Source of the DNA: Odontesthes bonariensis
Lineage: Eukaryota; Chordata; Actinopteri; Atheriniformes; Atherinopsidae
Assembly (NCBI RefSeq): GCF_027942865.1
Contig: NC_134516.1
Coordinates: 24,635,322 to 24,699,321 of the forward strand
DNA: 64,000 nt
Reading direction: 5' to 3'
The position numbers and the translations under genes were made by a program. The notes beneath the pieces were generated by a model. That model searched no databases. It was not told where the DNA came from and saw only the letters and a list, made by a program, of their open reading frames with translations. Positions 10,987-22,091 of this stretch are shown here, piece by piece (position 1 is the first letter of the stretch; each line of letters begins with the position of its first letter).

Positions 10987-11238
10987 AGGCATGGTTGGTA
11001 ATCCTGTTCAGAAACACATTTTGTAATACTGGGTGAAATGGTCCGTCTGTCCTGAGAGAAATCTATACAAGATGTATTTAGAAAAAGGGACGAAAATAAT
11101 CAGACCTCTGTGGCAGCTGCAGGACTGAGAAAAAGCTGACCAATCCGAGATCAGCGTCCCGGATTGAGCTTAGAGGAGGGGACACTTTCGAATCTTGCTA
11201 GCTCTCTTGCTAGCTCTCTAGGATTACCTACCATAGCT
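10987..11238 (+). mobile_element. TTAA-target miniature element, unit A only
   Basis: Bounded by TTAA (10983-10986 and 11239-11242), with inverted ends AGGCATGGTTGGTAATCCT and its imperfect complement AGGATTACCTACCATAGCT. Units B (near 32125) and C (near 63520) read GGTGCTTTAAACATTT without it, so they preserve the empty site. 252 bp, no coding capacity. Confidence 0.9.
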
Positions 11239-12000
11239 TTAAACATTTAACCTCCGTTATGTCCTGTTTAATCAAGTTCATCTGAAATAAATCTAAGATC
11301 TCCTCCATATCACTTAATAAAAGAGCAGCTCTGCATCATGTTGTCTCACGTTTCTACATCTCAGCTCAGATATTAATCTGAGCTTTAAACATCTCAGAGT
11401 GCGCAGAAGGCAGTTAGCGTGACTTTAGTAAGAGTACACCCTCTGCTATGTTCCAAACACATCCATGCTTCTAGATCCTCTGGATGAGAGAGCTGCAGAG
11501 CTCCTTATTCCTGCCAAGGAGTCAACATTATTTTAGAGTTATTTCCAGAACTCAGCAGGTTAACTTACTAAGACTCCAGTCTTATGTCACGCTGAGCTCA
11601 CTTTTTTCCCCTTGAAACCCAACTAGCAGCTCCCACTAGTGAAGTGGACAAGTGATGTGTTGGACCCCAATTTCATGACTGTGACGTCTTTGTGACGTAT
11701 TAGAACCGAGGTTATGACCTGGAGTCCTTCAGACCAAATCTCTGTCACTCCCCTCACACTCCCCAGCCAGAGATTAGGGGCCCACAGTGATCTGCACGAC
11801 TTTGGTCCAGATGTTTAACACCGTATCTGACCAAGCGTATTTCACCTTCTTTAAAACATCCCATGTTCATTCCTCACATGTTGCAACAAACCTTTTTAAA
11901 TGTCAGAAGTGTTCATTTTCAGAGCTGAATTGAATGCAGCACGATCTGACTGGGTCCCAGGTGAGGTTTATGAGTGTAATTAGAGCAGGTAGAGCGCCAA

Positions 12001-12006
12001 TATAAA
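12001..12006 (+). promoter_or_regulatory. TATA box of gene 2, unit A
   Basis: CCAATATAAAGTCAGC places TATAAA about 120 bp before the ATG at 12123, within a stretch conserved in all three units. Units B and C read TACAAA at this spot. Confidence 0.55.
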
Positions 12007-12122
12007 GTCAGCTGCAGCCTCAGATGAGTTACAGCACAAAGCTTCTCTCAACAGCAGTCACTAGATGCTGTTTTTGGCCAGTTTTATCTGAGTTGTGTTG
12101 CTTCTGTTTTGTCTTGTTCAAC

Positions 12123-13128
12123 ATGTTGTTTAAGGTTTTCTTCAGGTGAGTCTTCATGTTTGATGGTTTAGGTTTTTGTTCTCCTATATACTAAAGTTTC
12201 TTTCTTTTCTATTGAAATCCAAACAGGATTTCCTGGCTTTTTGTCCTGCTCTTCAGCATTGGAACATGTTATCCCCCCCAGAAAAGCAAGTATATCAACA
12301 TTTAGGTGCAGTTTATATAAAGGCAGCCAACATGGGAAGTTGTTTAGTCTGGACATGCTCAACCCATGATGTTGGTAGGAATGAGAGGGAAGAGGGTCTG
12401 CAACTATATTAATCATGCAGCACCAAAGCTTACAATATATTAGACTTCAGGTTTAATGACCCACTTGAAATTCAAATACTCCTTTAGCTTTGTTTTTTTT
12501 GTTACTAAACATATTGGCAGTGATTACAGAGGCTACTGAAAGCACGACTAACCATGCTGTCATACTTTGCTTCAACTAATTTCTGGGCTCAGGTCAAAAC
12601 AGTGGCTCCTCTGGCTCTGGTAGTAGCACGTCTGGCTACGACAGCATCTCCTCTGGGTCTGGCTACGGCGGCGTCTCCTCTGGGTCTGGCTACGGCGGCG
12701 GCTCCTCTGGGTCTGGCTACGGCGGCGGCTCCTCTGGGTCTGGCTACGGCAGCGGCTCCTCTGGCTCTGGCTACGGCAGCGGCTCCTCTGGCTCTGGCTA
12801 CGGCAGCGGCTCCTCTGGCTCTGGCTACGGCAGCGGCTCCTCTGGGTCTAATGCTGGCTTTACTGCGCAGGACGCAGACTTTGCTCGTTTCCTTGCTGCC
12901 TTAATGAACTTGAAGATCGACAGTTCTTTCCCACAGTCTGTCTGGACCTCCGACCAGGTCCCTAAGGACACATCTGAGATGCGCACTGTATACCCTTCAT
13001 CCCACATCGTCCAGTCCAGCAATGGCTACCAACGAGCCCGCGACTCCAGTTCGTACGCCAAATACTCCCAGGATGCTTTTGACCACGCTGATGCCAAGAC
13101 TGGGTCTAAAGGGCAGAAGTTGTACTAA
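12123..13128 (+). CDS. Gene 2A: secreted Gly/Ser/Tyr-repeat protein, 203 aa
   Basis: Exons: 12123-12145, 12227-12289 and 12603-13129, then a 3'-UTR exon from 13199 with AATAAA at 13254 and 13267. The splice choice at 12603 (after caaaacag) keeps the Gly-repeat frame open from the signal peptide; the nearby ggctcag site does not. Residues 1-22 form a strong signal peptide (MLFKVFFRISWLFVLLFSIG...), followed by YPPQKSNGSSGSGSS. A block of nine-residue repeats of the type GYGSGSSGS runs to about residue 110. The C-terminal domain of about 90 aa is not repetitive: DADFARFLAALMNLKI, then TVYPSSHIVQSSNGYQRAR, then YAKYSQDAFDHADAKTGSKG, ending KLY. There are no Cys residues after the signal peptide. 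Gly/Ser/Tyr repeats suggest an extracellular structural or adhesive protein; this is inference. I do not recognise the family. Confidence 0.75.
12604..12848 (+). repeat. 27-bp coding minisatellite in gene 2A
   Basis: Runs of a 27-bp unit encoding GYGSGSSGS and close variants (GYGGGSSGS, GYGGVSSGS). Repeat number differs between the A, B and C copies, explaining most of their length difference. Confidence 0.85.
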
Positions 13129-13289
13129 GGTAAAGCTGGACTAGTGTCTGAAGTATTGAGTCTCCTGTATCAATACTGACCCCTTCTGTTTTCTGCAGGT
13201 GACTCTCATGGACACTTCCATGGAGATTCCAACATGTGGCTGAACTCTGGCAAAATAAACTTGACCAATAAAATGAGGTCTGTGTATTG

Positions 13290-14149
13290 AATACTTTAAC
13301 TCGAGGTTTGTTTTCACTTCATAGCTTTAAGTCTTCACCACACCCACTGAGGCTGACTCTGCTTTTGAAGCACAAACTGAATACTTCTGCTTTAAATTCC
13401 ACCACTACATGTTTCCTTCTCCTCATGGTTGAATTGCATTACACAAACCCAGACCAAAATAACTTGAAGCTCAGTACAGTGGCCCTGCTTGACCTTGCAC
13501 CATGAAGGTGTTTCAGTTAAATCTGCACTCGCTGGCCTTTTCCAAGCTTTAATTGCATGTGACTCATTAGCCTATGCTACGTAGCCTTGCCCCTCTGCTT
13601 GGCACCACTTGGTGTCTTCTGTGTGCCTCATCAGAGCCATACATCTCTCTTAACCAACTGTCTCGACTTGCCCCCTGTGTGTGCGGCCTTTGTTCATCTC
13701 ACCTGGGACACCAGCTGGAGGGCTATGACACTGTGCTTCACACAGACTCGGTCCTTAACATGGCATCACATCTTCCCATGTTGGTTTTCATCCTACACAA
13801 GACTTAAATATCTCCTCTGCTTTTGTTTTCCTGATCTACCACATGTGGAAGATGCCTTTTCAAATTCCCTCGAGTGCAAAGCTACATGATCAATTTGCAA
13901 AATATTTTTTAACTCCTTCGATTCAGATCACTTGCTATTAAACTAGCAATAGTTGGCACAATCAAACTTTCAAAGTACTCACCCACAGTAGGCTCTCCGA
14001 TACGGCCCTCTAGAAAAGGTCTCCAAACAGTTCTAGCAGAGTCTCAGTGAATGGCAGTGTGGAAATTATTAGACCTTTTGCAGAGTGGACTGGAGAGCTG
14101 TCCAGGGTGTACCCTGACTCTTTCAATTGGCAGCAGGGATAGGCTAAAG
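13290..14149. other. Unit spacer downstream of gene 2A
   Basis: Conserved between the three units (34000-34742 in B, 59559-60400 in C). Short open frames here carry different indels in each copy, so I do not call a gene. Confidence 0.5.
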
Positions 14150-14723
14150 CAGAGATACTCATTATGCGGCTCCTCAAGCTTTAATTGGTGGCTCGCACTC
14201 GCACAGTAGCTTATAACAATATGGTAACAATAACAAATTTGGTCAAATAACATACAGCGAATATTGCACAGTATGAAGTATTTTTATTAAGGCTTAATGG
14301 TGTTTCCTAAAGGGGGCTCTGTTAAACCTGGCAACGCAGCCCGTTTAAACCACCATCACACTTGACCGCAGTGCACGCTAGCTCCATTAGCGAGATGCAG
14401 GCACAATGGGTCGGTTTTTAATTAAAAAAGGACTAAACCATGCTCATCTTGAATGTCTCACTATGATTGCAACAAACTACAAATGCAACATGAAGAAAGT
14501 CAAGGACATGCATGCCAGCTTCCAGTATTAAGGATTCCAGTATTCAGGTAAATGCGGTCTTAATTGAAAATGTATTGGCTGTGTTGTTTCTTTTTTTGTG
14601 GGATGTTTTATATGTAGAAATGCATATTTGCAAAAGGGGACTTAGTATGTTGTCATAAAAGTTGCTCTTCCCTTGATTTTGCTCTGCCAATGTGGCTCTT
14701 GTGGAAAAAAAATAGTATCACTG
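14150..14723 (+). mobile_element. hAT miniature element, unit A copy
   Basis: 8-bp duplication GGCTAAAG at 14142-14149 and 14724-14731. The ends are CAGAGATACTC and AGTATCACTG, an imperfect inverted pair of hAT type. Subterminal sequence includes a ...GGCTCTTGTGGAAAA motif common in hAT miniatures. No transposase. The same insertion with the same target duplication is in units B and C, so it predates the duplication. Confidence 0.85.
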
Positions 14724-14759
14724 GGCTAAAGGCTTCCACTACCCTAAACTGGATACATT

Positions 14760-15110
14760 GAGTAAAGTAAATGGATGGTAAGATAGTTCCAGTGAGGAAC
14801 CTTGGAGTAATTTTTTTTACCAGAATTTAATCATTCAATGCACATAAAACAGGTTTCTAGGACTGCCTTCTTTCACCTTTGTAATATTGTTAAAATCAGG
14901 AACATCCTGTCTCAGTGATGCAGTAAAACTGCTCCATGCATTTGTTACTTCAGGATTTGCCTCCTGTAATTCTTTATTATTGCAGTCAGAGGATGCAACA
15001 TCAATAGGCATGTTCTGGCACAACTGCAGAACCTGCCATTACAGAGTGGAAAGGCAACAAGTTGCCTATTAAAGCACAATAGTAGAGTGGTACAGGGTAG
15101 GGTTGTCAAA
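14760..15110 (+). mobile_element. L2/CR1-like LINE RT fragment, unit A
   Basis: Reads as the RT/thumb segment VSRTAFFHLCNIVKIRN... with stops. Better preserved in unit C (58916-58566, minus), where NLGVIFDQNLSFNVHIKQVS and LLHAFVTSGFDYCNSLL are readable. Short, dead copy that predates the duplication. Confidence 0.75.
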
Positions 15111-16060
15111 GAATATTCTAAATTTAAATAGGTTTTTAAAAAAAAAAAAAAAAAAAAAGTGAAAATTAATATTCAAATGTTGAAAAACATCTGCGCAGCC
15201 GCCGTCTGCCCTGAGTCAGCACACTGCATGACGGGGTCAGGGACAGGTCACAGGAGTCACACTGTCTGGTAAAGCGTCACTGCTGAAAGTTGATTCACTT
15301 GATGGCAGAAAGTTCAGGGCCCAACTTGACTGCAGGCACAAAGAAAGTGATTTTAACCCCCAATAATATATATATATAAAGCCCCACCTGGAAATACTTC
15401 AGATTTTGGTCAGTTGATGGAAATAATTTTAGAAGCCTTGACATTTGTATACGAGCTACAGTTAGCGTATCAGTCGACCACCAGCAACATGAGGTTACAT
15501 CTTGAAAATAGACTTTGCATAACATGAAACAAAAATTGTTAAGTTTCAACTTGAATAAGCCACCTATACAAGTAGTTAAGTCTGTTAACTTTAGCAAAAA
15601 AAAAAAAAAAAAAAAAAAAAACCTAGGCAAGGTCATCATTTGACAAGACTGCTGAAGACAGCACTGGTTGTGGCTCAACTGTAGAAGAATATTTAAGGAG
15701 TATCCAGCCAAGTATTTCAAGCACAACGTTTGTTTGGCAAGCCTTCAGGTTGGCTACCGTGCACTCAGCAACCTATAGAAGGGGTTGTGTCTGGCTGCCA
15801 TGTACAGGTGTAGAGAAATGGCTGTAAAGGATGCTGTAGCTGATCGCTATAGTCAATTGAGCAACTATTTAACACCTTCATTCAATTCCTCTCAAGATGC
15901 AGAGCTTTGAGAAGCCATGTTTGAAACTGAAAGCAGAACGTCCGAGTCAATTATGACAGGTGATGCCTGCCATTTGCCTTGAACCCAGATGGTGTACACA
16001 GGCCATCGTTTCCCTTAGTCAATCATTCTGAAGCAAGATCATTTGACAAGATTTTAATTC
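15110..16060. other. Spacer between the gene 2 and gene 3 blocks, unit A
   Basis: Includes poly-A runs at about 15139-15158 and 15596-15620. No gene seen. The region differs between units by many small indels. Confidence 0.5.
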
Positions 16061-16192
16061 AAAGACTAAAAATAATCTTGTGCCGTTGGGATTCAGCTTT
16101 CCAATCTGAAACAGAACCAGATTAGTTAGAGCATTGAGATAAAGACATTTGCAGGTACCACTCAACATACCCTCTGCACATCATGTTCAGCT

Positions 16193-17542
16193 CTAGCGGG
16201 CACTTGGGAAGAACTTTTTCTGCTGCCCAGAACCATGGCTGTCAGTAATATGCTCCTTCAAGTAGTGGACATCCTGAAAGTAGTCTTTGCCCTTCTCATG
16301 CTGCTGGCTGAAGGTGCTGTAGGTTCCAGAGGGGTACAAGCCATACAAAAGCCTGTAGTCAAAGTTAGGAGATCCACCCACACCAAAGCGTGGCACCAGT
16401 ACGGTTGCAGATCCCGGTCCAGACCCTTGGCGGTCATCCGGGTAGCCGAATTCCTCCGTTTGCTGCTGGTAATTCCCGAGTTCAGCTTCCTTGATGACAC
16501 TGGAGGTCTCCCCTGACTGGAGGACAGGGCCAGGTGGTGACAGAAGGGCTGCAGGGAGAACGTCAGTGAGGCTGAGGGCTTGGGCTGACGCATCCTCAAA
16601 GACTGAGGGAGCAATAGCCCACTGGGTTTCTGTGTGGAGACATTTCACAATTAGTCCTTTTCACAGCAGAAGTTCTGAAACCACAGAGTCTTAACATATT
16701 CTTAACTAAGCAAGATTTGCTAGTGACTACATGAAAACACACAGACACCTTTAGGCTTCCAAACATATTTTGGGCCATCTACACTCCAAGCAGAAGATTT
16801 ACCTTGTGGTCCAGATTGGGCAGCTCCAGGTTGCAGAGCGCCAGCGTCAGATCCTACGTCAACAGGCACATAAGTGACAGTAGAGTATCCTGTTGCAGGC
16901 AGGCCAGAGCTCAAGCTGCTCAATGCTGGACCCGTCTGAACAGCCTGTGGGACACCAGAAGCTTGCACAGCCATTTGCACGGGCACAACGGAGCCAGAGC
17001 TGCTGAATCTTGGGTCTGCCTGAAGAGCACCTTGGACAAGGCCAGGAGCTTGGACAAGGCCGGGAGCTTGGGCGACCAGTTGCGTTGGCACAAATGAGCC
17101 ATAGCCACTGAGTCTTGGGTCTGCCTGAAGAACAGGTTGACTTTGACCAGAGACCAGCACAGGTGTCGCCATATAAAGGTCACTGGAAGCAGTGTAGGGC
17201 ACGGTCACCGGGCGGCCAGCGGCTGCTCCCTGGTAAGAGCCAAAATTACCTGCAGCTCTTGTGCCGCTGCTGCTCTGGCCTGCTGATTTTGAACCTGGGT
17301 GCATGAGAACAAGTTTAGCAGAAGCTGATTCAAGCAAGCATGTAATGTTTTATCACAACAGATGATAGCACACCTTTAGTGGGAAAACCCCATGTAGCAG
17401 CAGTCAACAAGGCAAAGAGGGAAACCCTGAAATTATGTACAACAAAGAGTAAGAATGCAATATTAACTAATGTTTCCAATCAAGCAAAAACTGTAAAAGG
17501 CAGCTTGTGCTTATACCTCAGGAAGAATCCAGCAGCTGTCAT
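16193..17542 (-). CDS. Gene 3A: secreted Pro/Val/Gln/Ser-rich protein, 353 aa
   Basis: Minus-strand exons: 17542-17517, 17426-17374, 17294-16749 and 16629-16193 (stop TAG at 16195-16193). A 3'-UTR exon starts at 16105 and has ATTAAA in place of the AATAAA of the other copies. Exon 1 ends AG|G inside an Arg codon, as in genes 1 and 2. Residues 1-22 form a signal peptide (MTAAGFFLRVSLFALLTAAT). Exon 3 encodes a low-complexity region with two related segments, QADPRLSGYGSFVPTQLV and QADPRFSSSGSVVPVQMAVQ, followed by SSLSSGLPATGYSTVTYVPV. Exon 4 encodes a more complex C-terminus: ETQWAIAPSVFEDASAQALS, RFGVGGSPNFDYRLLYGLYP and DYFQDVHYLKEHITDSHGSG. There are no Cys residues after the signal peptide. 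Convergent with gene 2A. Secretion well supported; function unknown, with an extracellular structural role a guess. Confidence 0.75.
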
Positions 17543-17582
17543 GGTGAAAACAAGCTATGAGAGGAAACAGCAAGGGTGAAGG

Positions 17583-17588
17583 GTTATA
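17583..17588 (-). promoter_or_regulatory. TATA-like box of gene 3A (TATAAC)
   Basis: On the minus strand ATTTATAACCC lies about 41 bp before the ATG. Units B and C have TATAAA here. A reversed CCAAT (GATTGG) lies about 25 bp further upstream. Confidence 0.5.
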
Positions 17589-18250
17589 AATAATGCCACA
17601 GACCAGCCCAGACCAATCAAAGCTTAACGTGCTAACAACAGACAGCTGCTTGTGAGGGACTATCAGGACAGGTGGACGCTGGAGGCTCATCTGGTTGGTC
17701 TGGTATCAGCCTCATTGTCTCCTCTCGCCTCCACCCTCCTGTCTGTGCTAAAGGCACTTAGTCACTGCCAAATATTTTACTGTCGTAAAATAGCTCTACC
17801 CAAATTGTCGTAATTCTCAGATTTTCTCTTTCAGTTAAACGTAGAAGCTGGAAATAACATCCTACATGTTGAGTTTTCACACCGACCCACTCACACATTT
17901 AACAGGTTAACTGAGGCCTGTAGAGTCTGAGATGTAGCTCTTATTGGTCCTTTAAAGGAGACATGTTTTGCCCTTTTTTGTACAATTTCCCGAGGTCTTA
18001 CTGAAATGTGTGAGACAGGTCAGGAGCTCCTGGTCTTATTGGCCAAGTTTTTCCCCCAAAAGTGTATTTTATTTCCTAAACATGATGCTTTTCTAACTTT
18101 AACCCAGTACTTTTAATGTTTTACACCTTTCGACCAAGTAGTTTTGGAAAAAAAGGTGAAAAACGAATGAAGGAAACAACGGTCTCACAGCAGTTCAAAG
18201 ACTGGTGTCAAACACAAGTCCCGTGTTTAGGAGATGGCTGACTATCCTCT
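17589..18250. other. Upstream region of gene 3A
   Basis: Conserved in all units; no gene seen. Likely promoter-proximal sequence. Confidence 0.4.
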
Positions 18251-18259
18251 GCATCCTTT

Positions 18260-18720
18260 TTAATCTCCCTTGGTCAGTGTTACTTGTTGATAATCCAGCG
18301 GTGCAGGATGATGTTTCCTGTTAGTTTTGGCAGAACTGGTGCTCAGCTGCTGGCACAGAGGAATAACTGGCCCAGCAAAGAGCCTCCAACAAATAACCAA
18401 CCGGATGATCCAGAACTTCCTGCAGCTAAACAAAGATAAAACAGAGGTCATTGTCAGCTGTTAAAAATCTGAGCTCAGCTTCAGGCTGTGATGTTAAAAA
18501 GCACAAACCAAGCAGGAATCTGGGTGTTATTATGGACTCAGAGCTGAACTTCAGCAGCCAGATCAGGTCAGTTAGGAAGTCAGCCGACTATCACCTGGAG
18601 AATATTTCCAGGATTAAAGGACTTCCTTCCCTGGTTACCTGTCAGATTTTATTACTCATTTTAAAAGCTTTGAATAGTTGGACGGTTGCCTCTGTCTATG
18701 ATCTGTGAACTCCTTACTCC
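18260..18720 (+). mobile_element. L2/CR1-like LINE RT fragment, unit A
   Basis: NLGVIMDSELNFSSQIRSVR and YHLENISRIKGLPSLVTCQI match the RT/thumb portion of L2/CR1 ORF2 proteins; upstream FLQLNKDKTEVIV is the usual preceding motif. Stops interrupt it. Counterparts lie at 39075-39530 (B) and 54620-54190 (C, minus). Confidence 0.75.
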
Positions 18721-19675
18721 CCTGATTGCTGCTCACACGGCCCACTGTTTAATATAACTGACCTGTTCATTAGATGGAAATGAATCCCTGCATACTCCTA
18801 AAAATCACTTTATTTTGAGGCTTTTTCTTCTAATTAAAACCCCACTTTCATAATTACTCGGGACTCTTTGTAAAATGCAAATAAAACCAGAAAGATATGA
18901 TCATAGAACTATTAAAAAGTTATATCTAATTAGAAATAGTGCAAGTTCGGTGCCATCTGTTGGTTTCCTTAGCGAGGAAATAGTTTTTGAATTCCTCTGT
19001 ATGAATTGGATTCATTCTGAATTGAATTAATTGGATTATAATTACAATGAATTTAACTCTAATTGGCTTGAATTGGACTTTATTACTGAAGTGCCCTGAG
19101 ATGACATTTGTTGTAATTGTAATAGTTTATTTTGGCAACATTTTAAACAAACTGACATTATTCTGTCTTGGAAAACACTGCTGGTGGAAAACATGATACT
19201 GGCTGCTGAAAAACTGGCAGAAGTGGACCTTCCAACGTGACAGTGACAGGAAGTAATCAGCTGAAGTCGTCCAGAGATTAACAGAGAACACAAATCAACA
19301 TTCTGGAATCCGGACTTCACTTCCATCCAGAATCTGTGGTTGGAACCACAGACCAGAAGAGACAGAACAGAAGCCTTCACAAAGCTGTGATGTCATCACT
19401 GTAGTGACATCACAATCGATGTCATCTCTGATCTTGTTTGACATCACAAAGTTCATACAGGCCAGACATTTTCACTGCTTTTTCACAGTTGGTCAGGAGT
19501 TTATCTGAAGAAACACGTCCAGTTTTTGAAGCAGATTTGAAAGTCACAGCAAACGGTTTTCACATCGCCTAAAAAACACTTAATTACTATCTTAAATAAT
19601 CATTTTAACAAGCACTTAGAAACAACGCTTACTTACTATCTTAAAAAGTAATTTTGATTTTAAGTACTTACAAAC
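18610..19675 (-). repeat. Block R, unit A copy
   Basis: About 1 kb, non-coding, includes the right part of the LINE piece. Same as 39420-40455 and, inverted, 53265-54290 and 1756-2757. Confidence 0.8.
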
Positions 19676-19728
19676 AACAAGCTAAATTTTTTTGTTTTTT
19701 ATCCTTTCATCAGTTTTATAAACCATGT

Positions 19729-19802
19729 GGTGCTGTGGCTTAGTTGGTCAAAGTGCCTGTCTTGTAAACAGGAGATCCTTGGTTCAAATCCCAGCAGTGC
19801 CT
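19729..19802 (+). tRNA. tRNA-Thr (TGT)
   Basis: GGTGCTG pairs with CAGTGCC (with G-T pairs). Anticodon loop CTTGTAA gives TGT. 74 nt. The T stem has one mismatch (CTTGG against CCCAG). Flank TTTCATCAGTTTTATAAACC is shared with the other tRNA-Thr loci of the window. Confidence 0.8.
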
Positions 19803-20492
19803 GTAGGCCTTCAGAGCAAGCTATGACTTAGCATATAAAACAGTTTATTATCAGCTTTCTACTAAATCCTTTTCACTGGTCCACTATAAATAGCACACAG
19901 CTTTTAAAGTCTCATTAATGCCTATTTTATGCTTTCAGAGTGTAATTTTCCTCTGTTCACATAACGTCAATTGGTTAGGGTACAGTACGGTGGAGGTTCT
20001 CCTCCTGTCACACTACATAACATCAAAATGAACGTACAAACCATGAAATAGTCAGAGTTAGAGTAAAAGCTGAGGGCAGGACGTCATTTCCTTGATATAT
20101 GTAGCGGAAAATAATACGCAAAAGCATTAAAGAAGCCTTGTAAAAACACAGTAAATGACTTGGTGTGTAATAAGTACACCGCTTCATGAGATCTGGCTGT
20201 AACTGGTGAAAATGACTTCCTCATGAACAGCAGGGTCTGAGTTGAAAACCCAACAATATCTGCAAAATATGATGAAGTTTTGAACCAATTGGAGGCACTT
20301 CTACTCATGGCTTTAAAAAAGCCATGAGTAGAAGGGTAGGTTCACTTCCTGTAAAAGTGAAAACTTGGCCCAAGTTGTCGCAAATTGACCTGGGAACTGC
20401 TCCCCCATGACCCCCTCCCCTACTTAGGAGAGCCTTTAATATGTAAATGCCAGTGATTAGGTCGGGAGCTGCCACAGTCATTTTCAAGTGAG
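19803..20492. other. tRNA-Thr flank, duplicated inverted at 45840-46343 plus 52262-52304
   Basis: Closely similar sequence occurs on the opposite strand in the 45-52 kb region, where the L1-like LINE splits it. No gene seen. Confidence 0.6.
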
Positions 20493-21202
20493 GTGGGCAG
20501 CATAGACATAATATAGGTAGACGCCCCATTGACTGCTTCAGCCCGTTGCCGTGACGTAAAACGTCGCCGCCATATTGCTTGAGGGCTCATTTGGACCAGA
20601 GGTCTGTCAAACAAGCGCAAGTTGCCGGGAGCATCGTTTTTTCTAGATAAAAATCACGATTGTCTTACATTTTGCAACCGATTTCACTGAGTCGTTTTTA
20701 CATTCAATGGTGTATGATCTACGTGGAGTACCCCCCAAAAGATTTGTCTCAATGTTTGAATCTTTGAATCTCGCTAATTAGGCTCTAACCTCCACACATG
20801 TGCATATGTCTATAATAATCGCTGATAGACGTTCACTTTTCTTGTACTCCCAAAGCTTGTGCACGAATCTAAACTATCGAAATGGTGCTTCTTTAGCTAC
20901 TACGTATTGACCATCATTAAGAGAAATAGCCTACAAATCAAATAGTGAGACACTGGCAGTCAGTCTGTTTTTTATAGTTGCGTTTCAAATATGTGCATTG
21001 AGAAACCACCTTGAACAATGCAATTTACAATAAACAACACTACAAAAAAAGACAATGGTGAACAAACATCAAAACAGCTGCAGCTTTCTATAGCAGTAAA
21101 GTATGCATATCTCAAAATATTTAAATAGTCTAATATAAATACCATAATATATAATATAATATAATGACTCAGTATTATGTATTATGTGATGGAATAACAT
21201 AC

Positions 21203-21204
<2 letters not shown>

Positions 21205-21265
<61 letters not shown>
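21205..21265 (+). repeat. (TA)n microsatellite
   Basis: About 60 bp of alternating TA abutting the left end of the Tc1-type miniature element. Confidence 0.95.
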
Positions 21266-21268
<3 letters not shown>

Positions 21269-21637
21269 TCAAGCCCGAAATTATTCATACCCCTGGCAAA
21301 TTTTGACTTAAATGTACTTTTATTCAACCAGCAATTTTATTTTTGACCGGAAATGACGCAGGCATCTCCCAGGAGATAATACAAAGATGTACAAGAGGCA
21401 TCATTGTGGAAAAAAATATTCCTCAGCTTTTATTCACATTTAAACAAAAAGTGGCATGTCCAAAATTATTCATACCCTTCTCAATAATTAATAGAAAAGC
21501 CTTTATTGCCTTTAGTTTCCGTATTATCTCCCGGGAGATGCCTGTGTCATTTACGGTCAAAAATAAAATTGTTGGTTGAATAAAAGTACATTTAAGTCAA
21601 AATTTGCAAGGGGTATGAATAATTTCGGGATTGACTA
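21266..21637 (+). mobile_element. Tc1/mariner-type miniature element
   Basis: Left end CAGTCAAGCCCGAAATTATT; right end is the near complement AATAATTTCGGGATTGACTA. The matching arms run about 60 bp inward (AAAAGTACATTTAAGTCAAA). TA flanks both ends. 372 bp, no transposase. Confidence 0.85.
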
Positions 21638-22091
21638 TACATATATATATACAATCATGCTCATAAGATTTTCACATCTAAGCAACAGCGCAATTGACAA
21701 TAAAAAGTCATTTCCCAAACAAAAACTTCTGATACAGAAGACAAATGTAAACAAACATCAAAACACCTGCTGCTATTATAAATAAATACCATAGTATTTC
21801 AATAGTTTAATTCTAATACACATATAGTAATATAAAATATAATATAATAATTTAAATATGTATGTATATATTTGTATATATAAGCTTGTGTCTAGGCTTG
21901 TATCTTGGAGCTAGAACCCTTTAAAAAGTATAGTTTTGCTAAGCCTTTTTTTGGCTGTTGCCACTCTGTAATTCCAGTGTTTTGAGTTTGGCTATGTGGT
22001 GCAGCCTGAGTTTGTGAAATGTGGACACAACCAATGACAACAGTGAAAAGTGGTGGTTGTATATACCAAACTATGTGTCCTGAATAGAGTC

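Larger units (their letters stand above)
9911..19675 (+). repeat. Segmental duplication unit A (direct)
   Basis: Matches unit B (30231-40470) in the same order and orientation and unit C (53216-64000) inverted. It contains gene 2 (plus), a hAT miniature element, LINE remnants, gene 3 (minus), and block R. The left edge is near GGGTAAGGGCAGACCCATC. The right edge falls at about 19675, where AACAACAAGC leads into tRNA-Thr flank; in unit B the same point continues into the coiled-coil gene. Confidence 0.9.

Noticed and set aside
12554-12904. Alternative frame through the gene 2 repeat giving an Ala/Pro/Leu repeat protein (also 33168-33518 and 61100-60789)
   Set aside because: It is a frame shadow of the GYGSGSSGS repeat. 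The Gly/Ser/Tyr frame joins in phase to the signal-peptide exon and to the conserved C-terminus; this one does not.
21069-21346. Tyr-Ile repeat reading frames
   Set aside because: They are translations of the (TA)n microsatellite.
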